Shown here in pieces: positions 51,436 through 59,539 of a stretch of DNA of 64,000 bases (position 1 is its first letter; every line of letters starts with the position of its first letter). This stretch comes from Janthinobacterium sp. SUN073 (GTDB taxonomy: Bacteria; Pseudomonadota; Gammaproteobacteria; Burkholderiales; Burkholderiaceae_D), in contig NZ_JAPUBT010000002.1 in the NCBI RefSeq assembly GCF_030397665.1, positions 1 to 64,000 of the forward strand. Direction: 5' to 3'. A program made the translations under genes and the position numbers. A model generated the notes under the pieces. That model saw only the letters and a program-made list of their open reading frames with translations, had not been told where the DNA came from and searched no databases.

Positions 51436-52422
51436 ATGGAGTTCGATGTAAGCGCTGAATCCTATAATCGCTACGGCGGACACACAACGTTGTCTCCGAT
51501 CGGGGATTTTCTTCTGGCGGGAGGTGGCAGTTTTGGAGACGCGATCAAGGAAATTGCAATCACGCTTCACTTTGGAGACTCTGGTCCGGCAAAGAAGACC
51601 TTGGAATCTCTCCTGGAGACGCACAACCATTTCCGGTCAACGCTACCCAAGATCACTTATCGAAGAGCAAAGGGCAAGGTCGAGATCGATATCGCCAGCG
51701 AATTGATGGAAGGTCGGGACTGGATGCGTTCTTCAACATTGTCGTTGCCACTTTTTAAAGCAGGTGTTGATGAAGTCATCAATGCACTGGGGCTATTGAG
51801 AACGCGATTGAAGCGCACGGATGATTTTAGCTTGGAAAAATTTCTAGACCACTGCGAAGCTGCCAAGAAACGCATCCCGAATTCGGAGGAAGCGCTGCAA
51901 CAGCTTGCATCCGGGCTGGAGGCAGCAGCACAAACCAAGCGTGATGAAATGTCACCTTGGGAGAAGTTGGGAATCGATTGGGAGGACTTTCATCCCAAAG
52001 CGCGCGAAATTTTGGATGACCCATTTTTTTGGAACTGCGCGGATGATTTCTCGCCGAACGGCAATGATACTGGAGCCGATCTTCTGCAGAGCTATCGCGA
52101 TTGGCACAAGGCGCACAAGGACGTCATGCCAATTCGATTCCTTGAGAAACTGGCAAAGCAATGGGGATACTCCGACATCAACGCCATGGACGATGATGTT
52201 CGCTGCGAAGCGTCGATTGCTCTCGCATTTGCGGATATAAAGTTAAGAGCGGCATGCGACCAACAGGCGCGACAACTGGCATTGGACTGTATCGGGCAGC
52301 AAAGAGCTCAGGCGCTGGCCGCCGGGAACTGGTCTCATCGCGAAGAAAAGCTCAATGCTTTGAATCAGATGGAAGCAAAGTTGAAGCAAATGGATAACCC
52401 CATGGTGCATTTGACGCGCTGA
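51436..52422 (+). CDS. Hypothetical protein of foreign composition, 328 aa
   Basis: Not recognised with certainty. The first 150 residues include FGDAIKEIAITLHFGDSGPA and a mixed alpha/beta region; the second half has a distinctive segment WEDFHPKAREILDDPFFWNC, FSPNGNDTGADLLQSY and RFLEKLAKQWGY, then a helical end. The segment around DPFFW...GNDTGAD recurs in uncharacterised proteins found near polymorphic toxin and immunity genes, in my recollection. Base composition is near 50 percent GC, well below its neighbours, so it is likely an acquired gene. ATG 51436 is preceded by AAAGG. Confidence 0.6.
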   Translation: MEFDVSAESYNRYGGHTTLSPIGDFLLAGGGSFGDAIKEIAITLHFGDSGPAKKTLESLLETHNHFRSTLPKITYRRAKGKVEIDIASELMEGRDWMRSSTLSLPLFKAGVDEVINALGLLRTRLKRTDDFSLEKFLDHCEAAKKRIPNSEEALQQLASGLEAAAQTKRDEMSPWEKLGIDWEDFHPKAREILDDPFFWNCADDFSPNGNDTGADLLQSYRDWHKAHKDVMPIRFLEKLAKQWGYSDINAMDDDVRCEASIALAFADIKLRAACDQQARQLALDCIGQQRAQALAAGNWSHREEKLNALNQMEAKLKQMDNPMVHLTR

Positions 52423-52681
52423 AGCGCACCGATCACTTCTATCGTGCCGCCGATGCGCTCAACGAAAGGCCGCTGGACAAACGCATCAGTTCCCCGGGCT
52501 GACGGAGACGGTGTCCACGTCTGCCTGGTTTGCTCAGGATGTCTGAAATGGAGCCGCCTGTATCGCCGCTGTAGCAGTCGTCCGACTGATACAGCATGTG
52601 CTGGTACGCGGCGCCTTGTATCTTGTCCCTGCCGTGCCGCGCTTCTAGACTGGGGTCTTCTCCACGCTGCGACTGCCTGCC
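52423..52681. other. Intergenic region before the LysE/MocR operon
   Basis: No gene supported. It should hold the promoter of lysE-type and mocR-type genes. A loose dyad TCGTCCGACTGA near 52569 is not convincing as an operator. Confidence 0.35.
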
Positions 52682-53266
52682 ATGACCGACCTTCTTCCCC
52701 TGATGAGCTATTGCTTTGTGATGTCCGCCACGCCCGGGCCGAATAACGTCATGCTGGCCACCACCGGCGCCAATTTCGGCTATCGCGGCGCGCTGCCGGT
52801 TATCCTCGGCATCCAGGCCGGCATCTTTGTGCAGACCATGCTCATGTGCGTGGGGCTGGGCAGCGTGTTCGTCGCGTACCCGATGGCGCAGCAGGTACTG
52901 CGGATCGCGGGCGCGCTGTACCTGATGTTTTTGGCCTGGAAGCTGGCCGGCGCCTCGGTGGCGGGCAGCAGCGCACCGAAGGCCGTGTCGTTTGCGCAGG
53001 CGGCGCTGTTTCAGGCGCTGAACCCCAAGAGCTGGCTCAAGGCGATCACCATGGCGTCCGTCTTCATGCCTGCGCACAGCAACATGCTCGCCAGCGCCCT
53101 GCTGGTGACCGTGATCGGCACCATGGTGGGCATGCCGTGCAACGCCATGTGGGCGCTGTTCGGCGTGTCGATCCGCGGCGTGCTGAAAGCGCCCCGCAAC
53201 CAGCGCATCTTCAATCTGGCGATGGGTGGCATCCTGCTGGTCCTCGCCGTGACGTTTTTACGCTAG
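52682..53266 (+). CDS. LysE-family amino-acid exporter
   Basis: Six-helix LysE/RhtB transporter with the diagnostic start SYCFVMSATPGPNNVMLATT and GANFGYRGALPVILGI, then ALFQALNPKSWLKAITM. Exports an amino acid or analogue from the cytoplasm. It is followed 10 bases later by a MocR-type regulator, so substrate induction through the PLP-dependent regulator is plausible. Confidence 0.93.
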   Translation: MTDLLPLMSYCFVMSATPGPNNVMLATTGANFGYRGALPVILGIQAGIFVQTMLMCVGLGSVFVAYPMAQQVLRIAGALYLMFLAWKLAGASVAGSSAPKAVSFAQAALFQALNPKSWLKAITMASVFMPAHSNMLASALLVTVIGTMVGMPCNAMWALFGVSIRGVLKAPRNQRIFNLAMGGILLVLAVTFLR

Positions 53267-53276
53267 ACTGCCACCC

Positions 53277-54746
53277 ATGTTCGTCATCGACCGCTCCTCA
53301 CCCATCGCCCTGTTCAAACAGATCGAGGCCGCATTGCGCCTGCAGATCGCGCAACGCGTCCTGCCTGGCGGGACCAGGCTGCCGTCGATCCGCCAACTCG
53401 CCACGCAACTCGCGGTCAGCACCAACACCGTGGTGGTGGCGTATGACAGGCTGGTGGCCGCCGGCGTCATCGACACGCACGGCACGACAGGCTTCTTCGT
53501 CCGCGCGCCAATGGACGCCAGCCGCGCCATTCCCGACGAGGTGGCGCTGGAAGCGGGCCAGGAGCAGGAGCCGGTTTGGCTGAGCCAGCAAGTGAACGAC
53601 CAGCGGCCGGGCGTGCTGCTGGCCAGCAGCGGCGCCCTGCCGCCCACCTGGCTGCAGGACGCGCTGCCGGCGGCCGCCGTGCAACGTGGCCTGGCGCGCA
53701 GCGCGGCCGGCATGGCCTCGCGCTGTCCGCCGCAAGGGCTGGCCGAACTGCGCGAGCAGATCGCGCTGCTGTTGCGCGGCATCGGCATCGCTGCGGACGC
53801 CAGCCACATCCTCACCACGTTCGGCGGCACCCATGCCATCGATCTGATCTGCCGCACCTTCCTGCAGCCCGGCGATACGGTGCTGGTGGAAGACCCCGGA
53901 TACTTCCTGATGTTCGGCAGGCTGCGCCAGGACGGCGTGCGTCTGGTGCCCATCCAGCGCCGCCCCGATGGTCTCGACCTGGACGAGCTGGAAGCGGCCT
54001 GCCGCGTGCACCGTCCGCGCCTGCTGTTCGTGCAGACGGCGTTGCACAATCCCACCGGGTGGAGCAGCAGCGCCGCCAACCTGCACAAGGTGCTGATCAT
54101 GGCGCAGCAGTATGGCTTCCTGATCGCCGAAGACGACGTGCACGGCCATTTCCAGCCGGGCCACAGCACGCGGCTGGCGTCGCTGTCCGGGCTGGACGGC
54201 GTGATTTACTACTCCAGCATGTGCAAGGCGCTGAGCCCGGCCCTGCGCATGGGCTACCTGGCCGCGGCGCCTGCCCTGCTCAAGCTGCTGATGCGCACCA
54301 AGATCCATTCCATCATGACCTTGCCTGCGCTGAACGAATATGTACTGCTGGAGGTGCTCAAGGCCGGCAACCTGCGCAAGCACCTGGAGCGGCTGCAACG
54401 CAAGATCATGGTGGCGCGCAACGCCAGCACGCGGCAACTGAGCGCGGCCGGCGTGCTGTTCGAGCAGCCCGGCGACGCCGGCATTTTCCTGTGGGGCAGC
54501 ATGCCCGACGGGCTGGACGTGGACTTGCTGGTGCAGGACGCCTACCGCAACAAGATCCTGCTGATGCGCGGCGCCGCGTTCTCGGCCAACGACACGCCCG
54601 ACCAGCACATCCGCTTCAACGTCGCCTTCAGCCAGCATCCCCGCGTGAGCGCCTACCTGGAAGAACGCCTGCGCGCGGTGGCTGGCGCACGCTCCAGCCT
54701 GGCCCGCGCCAGCGGCAGCGGCAGCATCGCGCGTAAGGATGCTTAA
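53277..54746 (+). CDS. MocR/PdxR-type GntR regulator with aminotransferase domain
   Basis: An N-terminal GntR winged helix (FKQIEAALRLQIAQRVLPGG, TRLPSIRQLATQLAVSTNTV, YDRLVAAGVI) is followed by a fold-type I aminotransferase domain (GLAELREQIALLLRGIG, FGGTHAIDLICRTFLQPGD, NPTGWSSSA, pyridoxal-binding Lys in YYSSMCKALSPALRMGYL). MocR proteins use bound PLP-amino-acid to control neighbouring genes; the LysE-type exporter gene in the same operon is a natural target. Length 489 is typical. Confidence 0.93.
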   Translation: MFVIDRSSPIALFKQIEAALRLQIAQRVLPGGTRLPSIRQLATQLAVSTNTVVVAYDRLVAAGVIDTHGTTGFFVRAPMDASRAIPDEVALEAGQEQEPVWLSQQVNDQRPGVLLASSGALPPTWLQDALPAAAVQRGLARSAAGMASRCPPQGLAELREQIALLLRGIGIAADASHILTTFGGTHAIDLICRTFLQPGDTVLVEDPGYFLMFGRLRQDGVRLVPIQRRPDGLDLDELEAACRVHRPRLLFVQTALHNPTGWSSSAANLHKVLIMAQQYGFLIAEDDVHGHFQPGHSTRLASLSGLDGVIYYSSMCKALSPALRMGYLAAAPALLKLLMRTKIHSIMTLPALNEYVLLEVLKAGNLRKHLERLQRKIMVARNASTRQLSAAGVLFEQPGDAGIFLWGSMPDGLDVDLLVQDAYRNKILLMRGAAFSANDTPDQHIRFNVAFSQHPRVSAYLEERLRAVAGARSSLARASGSGSIARKDA

Positions 54747-55017
54747 AGGATCGCTGCCCCCGGGTTCCTGGCAGGCATGGCTGCCTCATGCGCTTGAGAT
54801 CGTTGCAAAGACCAGCGTTTGTCGCGAATCATGCTCCAACTTGCTGAAAGTCGTATCCATCGCCATCTATGCGACCTTGCCGATAGACTGGGGCGGGCTT
54901 TTGGGCGTAGTGACAGGAAAGCCTCACGCAACACGGATATTGTTCACCAGTGCGCTATTTTCCCTGCTTGTCATGGCAGTATTGACCTGGTTTCTCTACA
55001 AGCAGCAACACACGTGA
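54739..55017 (+). CDS. Small hypothetical membrane protein (uncertain)
   Basis: The frame overlaps the mocR-type stop and encodes 92 residues with a C-terminal membrane helix (ILFTSALFSLLVMAVLTWFL) and a weaker one before it (SIAIYATLPIDWGGLLGVV). No ribosome site or family supports it. It could be the tail of a decayed gene, because the adjacent downstream gene is also a fragment. Confidence 0.3.
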   Translation: MLKGSLPPGSWQAWLPHALEIVAKTSVCRESCSNLLKVVSIAIYATLPIDWGGLLGVVTGKPHATRILFTSALFSLLVMAVLTWFLYKQQHT

Positions 55018-55345
55018 TTTTCAAGCTCAATGCTTTTTTTGGGGCAGCCCCAAGCTGGGGCATGGTGCCGAGGATGACTCTTTATATCGCTGGCTCGGTG
55101 GCGTGCTGCCCGTGCACCGCAAGACGGGTCTGGCGCAGCGGCTGCTGGAAGCCCAGCAAGCCTGGGCCGGGGCACACGGGTTTGCGGTCGTCACGGTGAA
55201 ATCGATGAACCGCTATTTCGCCATGCTGCACTTGCCGATCCGTAATGGATATCGGATACGCGCCGTGGAGCACTTTGACGACCCGGCCAGGGAACGCATT
55301 CACTTCATCAAGCCGCTGAGGCGAAGAAAAAATCCCTGCCTTTGA
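55016..55345 (+). pseudogene. GNAT acetyltransferase, N-terminally truncated
   Basis: The reading frame encodes GSPKLGHGAEDDSLYRWLGG then VLPVHRKTGLAQRLLEAQQA and VKSMNRYFAMLHLPIRNGYR, i.e. acetyl-CoA-binding motif A and the C-terminal half of a GNAT enzyme. The first 50-60 residues and a start codon with ribosome site are missing. It ends normally at TGA 55345. It marks the left edge of the second inserted region. Confidence 0.7.
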
Positions 55346-55470
55346 CGGATTTGAACTTTTGAGGAAGTTAAAAGTGGGGTATTTAAGAATCGTTGAGCCG
55401 CAAAAACGGATCAAATTTCCTTGGATTTTCCTTTTTTCAGAAATACCTTGCCATGCGCCTCAGTCCAACT

Positions 55471-56106
55471 CTACGGTGGGTTCTGGAATATCCAATTAGC
55501 CATCAGGTCCTGAAGGTCGTTTGCGTAATTCCAGGAGTTGAGTTCGCTTAGCTTGACTTTGTTTTTCTTGGCGGCCACAGCTAAGGTACTCTGAAATGCG
55601 AGATAGCGCACAGTCACATGCTTAGCCCCCGGCAGCTTACGCGCAGACTTCTTGCGGAGAAAATCCCGAACACAGCTAATTGCCTTAACGGGATCGTCGT
55701 CGTGGACCTTGGTGTCTAACCCCGCAAGGTCGCTGATACTTGCGTTGTGTTGATACTGAACCGCATCCAGTATGCCAATGTGGTGTTCCCATTGATATGG
55801 ATTCATCGCATGCATTGCATAGGCGATTCCGGCCTCGAATGGCATGTTAAAGCGAGGTAGCTTGTTCTTTCCCAACTGCACGCGGCTCATGTCATGGAGC
55901 GAGTACTTGGCGGTGGCAATCTCATTGGCAATGCGCTCGACGCGAACGACATTGGAATTGTCAATCAACGCATGCCGAGCCTGAAAGCCAAGATCGTGTA
56001 TCGTAAAGACGATCGCGTCGAAAAGAGGCTTGAACTTGGCATCGAACGGGCAATTAAGGAAGACTCGGTCATCGTAGTCAGCCGGTTTATTCACCAAGAG
56101 GGCCAT
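55471..56106 (-). CDS. TIR/nucleoside-deoxyribosyltransferase-like fold protein, 211 aa
   Basis: The first 100 residues match a group of defence-type proteins with a TIR-like Rossmann fold: RVFLNCPFDAKFKPLFDAIV, LGFQARHALID, ANEIATAKYSLHDMSRVQLG and LPRFNMPFEAGIAYA, where Glu91 is in the position of the catalytic Glu of TIR and deoxyribosyltransferase enzymes. The remaining 110 residues are helical. It begins within the stop of the upstream gene (ATGA at 56104-56107), so the two are translationally coupled. A NAD- or nucleotide-cleaving immune effector is plausible; not demonstrated. Confidence 0.65.
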   Translation of the reverse strand: MALLVNKPADYDDRVFLNCPFDAKFKPLFDAIVFTIHDLGFQARHALIDNSNVVRVERIANEIATAKYSLHDMSRVQLGKNKLPRFNMPFEAGIAYAMHAMNPYQWEHHIGILDAVQYQHNASISDLAGLDTKVHDDDPVKAISCVRDFLRKKSARKLPGAKHVTVRYLAFQSTLAVAAKKNKVKLSELNSWNYANDLQDLMANWIFQNPP

Positions 56107-56522
56107 CAGATAAGCACCATCGACGCTAAGAGCGACTTTCGCGTCTCGTCGTCGAGCTTCAACTTGGTCTTTGGCGCCGGAAGGTGGTGGACCTCGGGAT
56201 GTTTGCCCACTACGTTGCTACGCGATAGCTTCCAGTTCACGATCATTCCTGGCTTCACGGTGGTATTCGCCTCGAGGATCTTGCCAGGTGCCGATATGAC
56301 AACCGTCTGACCTCCCCCCTTGGTGCGCGCGAGTGTCACTTTGTAAGTCTTGCCTGTTGGAGGATTGGATGCGGATGCCTTGTGAGCTGACAGCGCGACC
56401 TTTCCCGCCACATTAGCTGTCGCCTTCTTGGCCCTCTTCTCACCTACGACAGAACTTCCGATCTTTTTAGCCACCGCTTCCCCCTTTTCCGAAACCTTGA
56501 TCCGAACGTTGTTCGTAACCAT
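56106..56522 (-). CDS. Hypothetical basic protein coupled to the TIR-like gene, 138 aa
   Basis: Not recognised. Residues 1-55 are Lys/Ala-rich and low-complexity (KKATANVAGKVALSAHKASA); residues 56-125 look like a small beta domain (GKTYKVTLARTKGGGQTVVI, ILEANTTVKPGMIVNWKLSR). It is the first gene of a two-gene operon with the TIR/deoxyribosyltransferase-like gene and overlaps it by one codon. It could be a sensor, inhibitor or DNA-binding partner. Confidence 0.6.
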   Translation of the reverse strand: MVTNNVRIKVSEKGEAVAKKIGSSVVGEKRAKKATANVAGKVALSAHKASASNPPTGKTYKVTLARTKGGGQTVVISAPGKILEANTTVKPGMIVNWKLSRSNVVGKHPEVHHLPAPKTKLKLDDETRKSLLASMVLI

Positions 56523-56819
56523 AAGCTGATGATAGCCGCTAACAGGCAGATTGTCATGCCGAGCGAAATTTGGGACGCAAAATCGACTCCACAGAGGGAG
56601 AAGAGGGCCACGCTGCTGAGCCTGAGAACGGTACTGAACTCCCTCTGGATCTCATAGCGTATCGTGAATGCTATATTGGCATTCTGTCAGTAGCCATTGC
56701 CGTTCCAAAGCGTACGACCGCAATGGGACGAAAACGGCCATACTAAGCCATGCTGCGAGCATCAGGCTGTCCATCCTGTTCGCTGCCAGACCGATGCCAG
56801 CAAGGTGCTGTCGGTCGCC
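56523..56819. other. Intergenic region between the TIR-like operon and integrase
   Basis: No gene is supported. It must contain the promoter of the leftward two-gene operon and the 3' flank of the integrase. A motif ACCGCAATGGGACGAAAACG (near 56728) is reminiscent of dispersed intergenic sequences in other proteobacteria but I cannot assign it. Confidence 0.35.
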
Positions 56820-57839
56820 TCATCCCGCCACCTTCTTCTTCACCTTCAATAAACTGCCGGCCGCATTTTCCTCGAAGCGGCCCGCCTCTTCTATATAGCC
56901 ATGCACGGTGCCGTCGTGGCGCCAGCCGCCTTGGCGCTTGATGGCCTGGAAATCGGCGCCCGCGCGGTGCGCGCTGGTGGCCATGCCACGGCGCAGGCTG
57001 TGGCTCGACAATTCCGGCACGTAATCAAGCGCCGCCAGCCGGGCGCAGCTTGCCAGGATGGTGTTGATGCTGCTGGCGTGCAATCCCTTCGCTCCCACAT
57101 GGCCCCACTGGTTGACGGTGCGCAAGAGCGGCCCCGTGCGGATATGCGCCACGGCCAGCCAGGCGCGCAGGGCCGTGGCCGGACAGCAGACGCCGTCGCC
57201 GAACGGGATCGCCTTGACGATGCCCTCCCCCAATTGATCCGTTTTCGAACGGGGCAAGGTGATCACCATGCCCTGCGGCTCCCAGCTCACGTCTTCCAGT
57301 GTCAATCCCGCCAGTTCGCTGCGGCGGAAACCGCCGAAAAATCCCAGTTGCAGCAAGGCGCTGTCGCGCACGGCCTTGACGTTGCCCAGCGCGGCCAGTC
57401 TGGACACGATCAACTCCAGGTCCTCCAATGGCAGCGCCTTGGCCTTCTTTTTCGGCTTGCCGTGCAGGCGGGCGATGCCGGCCAGGGTCTTGCGCACGGT
57501 GGGCGTGGACGCGGGGTCGGCAAAGCCCTGGTACACATGCCATTGCGACAGGGCCGTCAGGCGCAGGGCCAGGGTGCGCGCGTTCAGGTTGTCCGCATAC
57601 GCCATCAGGTAGCGGATGACGGTGGACTCGTCGGCGGGCAGCGCCCCGCCCCAGACCAGGAAGTGGCGGATGGCGGAACGGTAGGTGCGGCGCGTGTTGT
57701 CCGACGTGGCGGCGGCGAGAAACGCCTGGTGGCGCGCGGCCAGTTCGGCATCGATCAGGGCGCCGTGTAACGGTGCAGCGGCGATGGCGGTGTTTTTCGG
57801 CACGGCAAGACGGCGTTTCGGGAGGGGCAGATCGGGCAT
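56820..57839 (-). CDS. Tyrosine recombinase/integrase, 339 aa
   Basis: An N-terminal SAM-like core-binding domain (FLAAATSDNTRRTYRSAIRH, LAYADNLNARTLALRLTALS-like) and a catalytic domain with Arg in GFFGGFRRSELAGL, Lys in LPRSKTDQ, His-x-x-Arg in SSHSLRRGMAT, Trp/His in GGWRHDGT and nucleophile Tyr in VHGYIEE. It recombines specific sites, as in phage or island integration. ATG 57839 (MPDLPLPK) is preferred; the longer frame to 57944 reads into the AT-rich operator region. It is divergent from the kfrA-like gene. Confidence 0.92.
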   Translation of the reverse strand: MPDLPLPKRRLAVPKNTAIAAAPLHGALIDAELAARHQAFLAAATSDNTRRTYRSAIRHFLVWGGALPADESTVIRYLMAYADNLNARTLALRLTALSQWHVYQGFADPASTPTVRKTLAGIARLHGKPKKKAKALPLEDLELIVSRLAALGNVKAVRDSALLQLGFFGGFRRSELAGLTLEDVSWEPQGMVITLPRSKTDQLGEGIVKAIPFGDGVCCPATALRAWLAVAHIRTGPLLRTVNQWGHVGAKGLHASSINTILASCARLAALDYVPELSSHSLRRGMATSAHRAGADFQAIKRQGGWRHDGTVHGYIEEAGRFEENAAGSLLKVKKKVAG

Positions 57840-57908
57840 GGCGGTGGCGAAATCGCGGTTTTGTACTGAGAGGATCACAGAATAGCATGCAAACCACCCC
57901 CATAACAC

Positions 57909-57928
57909 GCGATAAGCGATCTTATCGC
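57909..57928. promoter_or_regulatory. Inverted repeat upstream of the integrase gene
   Basis: GCGATAAG (57909-57916) and CTTATCGC (57921-57928) form exact 8-bp arms around CGAT. It lies 70 bases upstream of the integrase start in the divergent promoter region and may bind the KfrA-like protein or another regulator. Confidence 0.6.
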
Positions 57929-57962
57929 AGTTTATATTTTCCAAAAATCATCAAAATTTGTA

Positions 57963-58000
57963 TCGTAATATTATACGATATTACGTATCATGTAATACGT
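57963..58000. promoter_or_regulatory. Cluster of dyads upstream of the kfrA-like gene
   Basis: Two imperfectly related dyads stand side by side: TCGTA-N6-TACGA (57963-57978) and ACGTAT-N6-ATACGT (57983-58000). Both share a TACG core. They lie 28-65 bases upstream of the kfrA-like start in very AT-rich DNA, as expected for autoregulatory KfrA sites. Confidence 0.6.
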
Positions 58001-58027
58001 TACTAAATTTCGCTCATAGGTGGTTTT

Positions 58028-59083
58028 ATGGCCCGCACCGGCATTTTGTACTCTGATGTTATGAAAGCAGCCCAAATCGTCGCTGCCGATGGGCGCAATC
58101 CCACGGTCGACAGCGTGCGCGAAGCGCTGGGCAGCACGGGCAGCAAGAGCACCATCGCTCCCCTGTTAAAACGCTGGAAGGAAGAATTCCAGGGCGCGGG
58201 CGCCGTGAAAACGGAGTCCGGCTTGCCGGCCGAGCTGATGGAAGCGATGCGCGGCGTGTATGACAAGCAGCAGCGCGACGTGGCGCAGCAGCTGGAAACG
58301 GGCATGCAGCAGAATCGCGCGGAACGCGATGCGGCGCTGGAAAAACTGAAACAGACGGAAAGCGAACGCCTGAAGCTGACGGAGGCGCGCGCCGCCCTCA
58401 CCCAGGAATTGCGCGCCACGCAGCACGCGCTGGCACAACTGAAGGAAGAACATCATTTTCGCGCCGTCACCCTGGCGACCTTGCACAGCGACAACGCGGG
58501 CCTGACGCAGCGCCTGGCCGACCGGGGCGAGGAAATCGCCGCCCTGAACCGCCAGCTGGCGCAGGTGCGCTCGCAGTTCGACCATTACCAGGAAGCGGCA
58601 GCCACGCAGCGCAGCGAGGAGCGCGCGCAGGCGCAGCAACGGATCAGCCGTCTCGAGCAGGATAGCGCCCAGCTGCAGCAACGCCTGCAAGGCCAGCAAG
58701 CGACCCTCGTACAGCAAGACATGCGCCTGGCGCAGCTGCAGGCAGAGCAAACACGCTTATCCAGCGAAGCGGCCGCCGACCGCGACGCGCTGGCCACCGT
58801 GCGCCCCGAGCGCGACCAGTTCGAATTTCAATATCTGCAGGCGGCCGCGTCCGCCGATGCCTTGCTGGCCAAGCTCGATACGGCCCTGCTGGCGCTGAAC
58901 GATGCCAAGGTGGCGCTGGCCGCGCAAGACCGCCAGCTCGACATGCTGGCGGAACATGGGCAAATATCGCAGCAGAAAATGGACGCATTGGCGCAGGAAC
59001 GCGATGGCTTGCTGCGCGACCATGCCGGCATGGCGGCCAGGCTGACCCTGCTCATGGATAGCCAGGAGAAGCGCAATGTTTGA
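58028..59083 (+). CDS. KfrA_N-domain DNA-binding coiled-coil protein, 351 aa
   Basis: Residues 1-65 match the KfrA N-terminal DNA-binding domain (ILYSDVMKAAQIVAADGRNP, TVDSVREALGSTGSKSTIAP, LLKRWKEEFQ). The rest is a nearly continuous Gln/Ala/Glu-rich coiled coil (residues 75-345). Plasmid KfrA is an autorepressor that polymerises and helps partition; chromosomal versions beside integrases are poorly studied. AGGTGG precedes the ATG. Divergent from the integrase gene; the 55-residue gene downstream overlaps its stop. Confidence 0.9.
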   Translation: MARTGILYSDVMKAAQIVAADGRNPTVDSVREALGSTGSKSTIAPLLKRWKEEFQGAGAVKTESGLPAELMEAMRGVYDKQQRDVAQQLETGMQQNRAERDAALEKLKQTESERLKLTEARAALTQELRATQHALAQLKEEHHFRAVTLATLHSDNAGLTQRLADRGEEIAALNRQLAQVRSQFDHYQEAAATQRSEERAQAQQRISRLEQDSAQLQQRLQGQQATLVQQDMRLAQLQAEQTRLSSEAAADRDALATVRPERDQFEFQYLQAAASADALLAKLDTALLALNDAKVALAAQDRQLDMLAEHGQISQQKMDALAQERDGLLRDHAGMAARLTLLMDSQEKRNV

Positions 59084-59243
59084 AGCCGTCTACAGGGTCT
59101 GGGATTTATATGATGGTCCCCGGACGTGCATCACCAGTGGGGACGAGTATGCGCAGCGTTTCACCCTGACGCCAATCGGCGCGCCGCTGCTGGCGCTGGC
59201 AGTTGAACAGTGGCAAATCTTCTGGTGCTGGGAGCTGCAATAG
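59076..59243 (+). CDS. Small protein, 55 aa, overlapping the kfrA-like gene
   Basis: The start codon overlaps the kfrA-like stop (ATG at 59076, TGA ending 59083), with AGGAG upstream. It encodes MFEAVYRVWDLYDGPRTCIT and ends QWQIFWCWELQ, an aromatic-rich compact protein I cannot assign. The overlap, the ribosome site and the normal amino-acid mix support a real gene. Confidence 0.6.
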   Translation: MFEAVYRVWDLYDGPRTCITSGDEYAQRFTLTPIGAPLLALAVEQWQIFWCWELQ

Positions 59244-59248
59244 CAGTG

Positions 59249-59536
59249 TCAAACAGGTCTGCGGCGCGCCAGCACCAGGCCGAGCGCCGTATCGGGATAT
59301 TTGCGCCATCGCCTGGGTGGCGTGGCACGCACGCGGTTCTCGACCGCTGCCAACTGCTCGGCGTCGTCCGCTGTCAGGGTGGCCGCCAATAGTTGTTCTT
59401 GCGTATGTCTCTCCTTGCGATTCGCCCGTGCCTTGGCGCCGTGGATCGCCTTGCGCGAGGATTTACTGTTTTCGCCATACGTGTTGCGGCGGTCTTTGGC
59501 GTAACTGAGGTGTTTCTTTTCTTGCGGTGTTTTCAT
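59249..59536 (-). CDS. Conserved-looking basic hypothetical protein, 95 aa
   Basis: Very basic (KHLSYAKDRRNTYGENSKSS, RKAIHGAKARANRKERH) with an acidic helix LTADDAEQLAAVENRVR. The start segment resembles a widespread small protein of proteobacteria, but no function is known. It starts three bases after the stop of the 59540 gene and is probably the last gene of a three-gene operon. It converges with the 55-residue gene. Confidence 0.65.
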   Translation of the reverse strand: MKTPQEKKHLSYAKDRRNTYGENSKSSRKAIHGAKARANRKERHTQEQLLAATLTADDAEQLAAVENRVRATPPRRWRKYPDTALGLVLARRRPV

Positions 59537-59539
59537 GGG

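Noticed and set aside
52444..52746. 100-codon frame upstream of the LysE gene
   Set aside because: It overlaps the true LysE start and contains Cys/Arg-rich sequence typical of a random frame.
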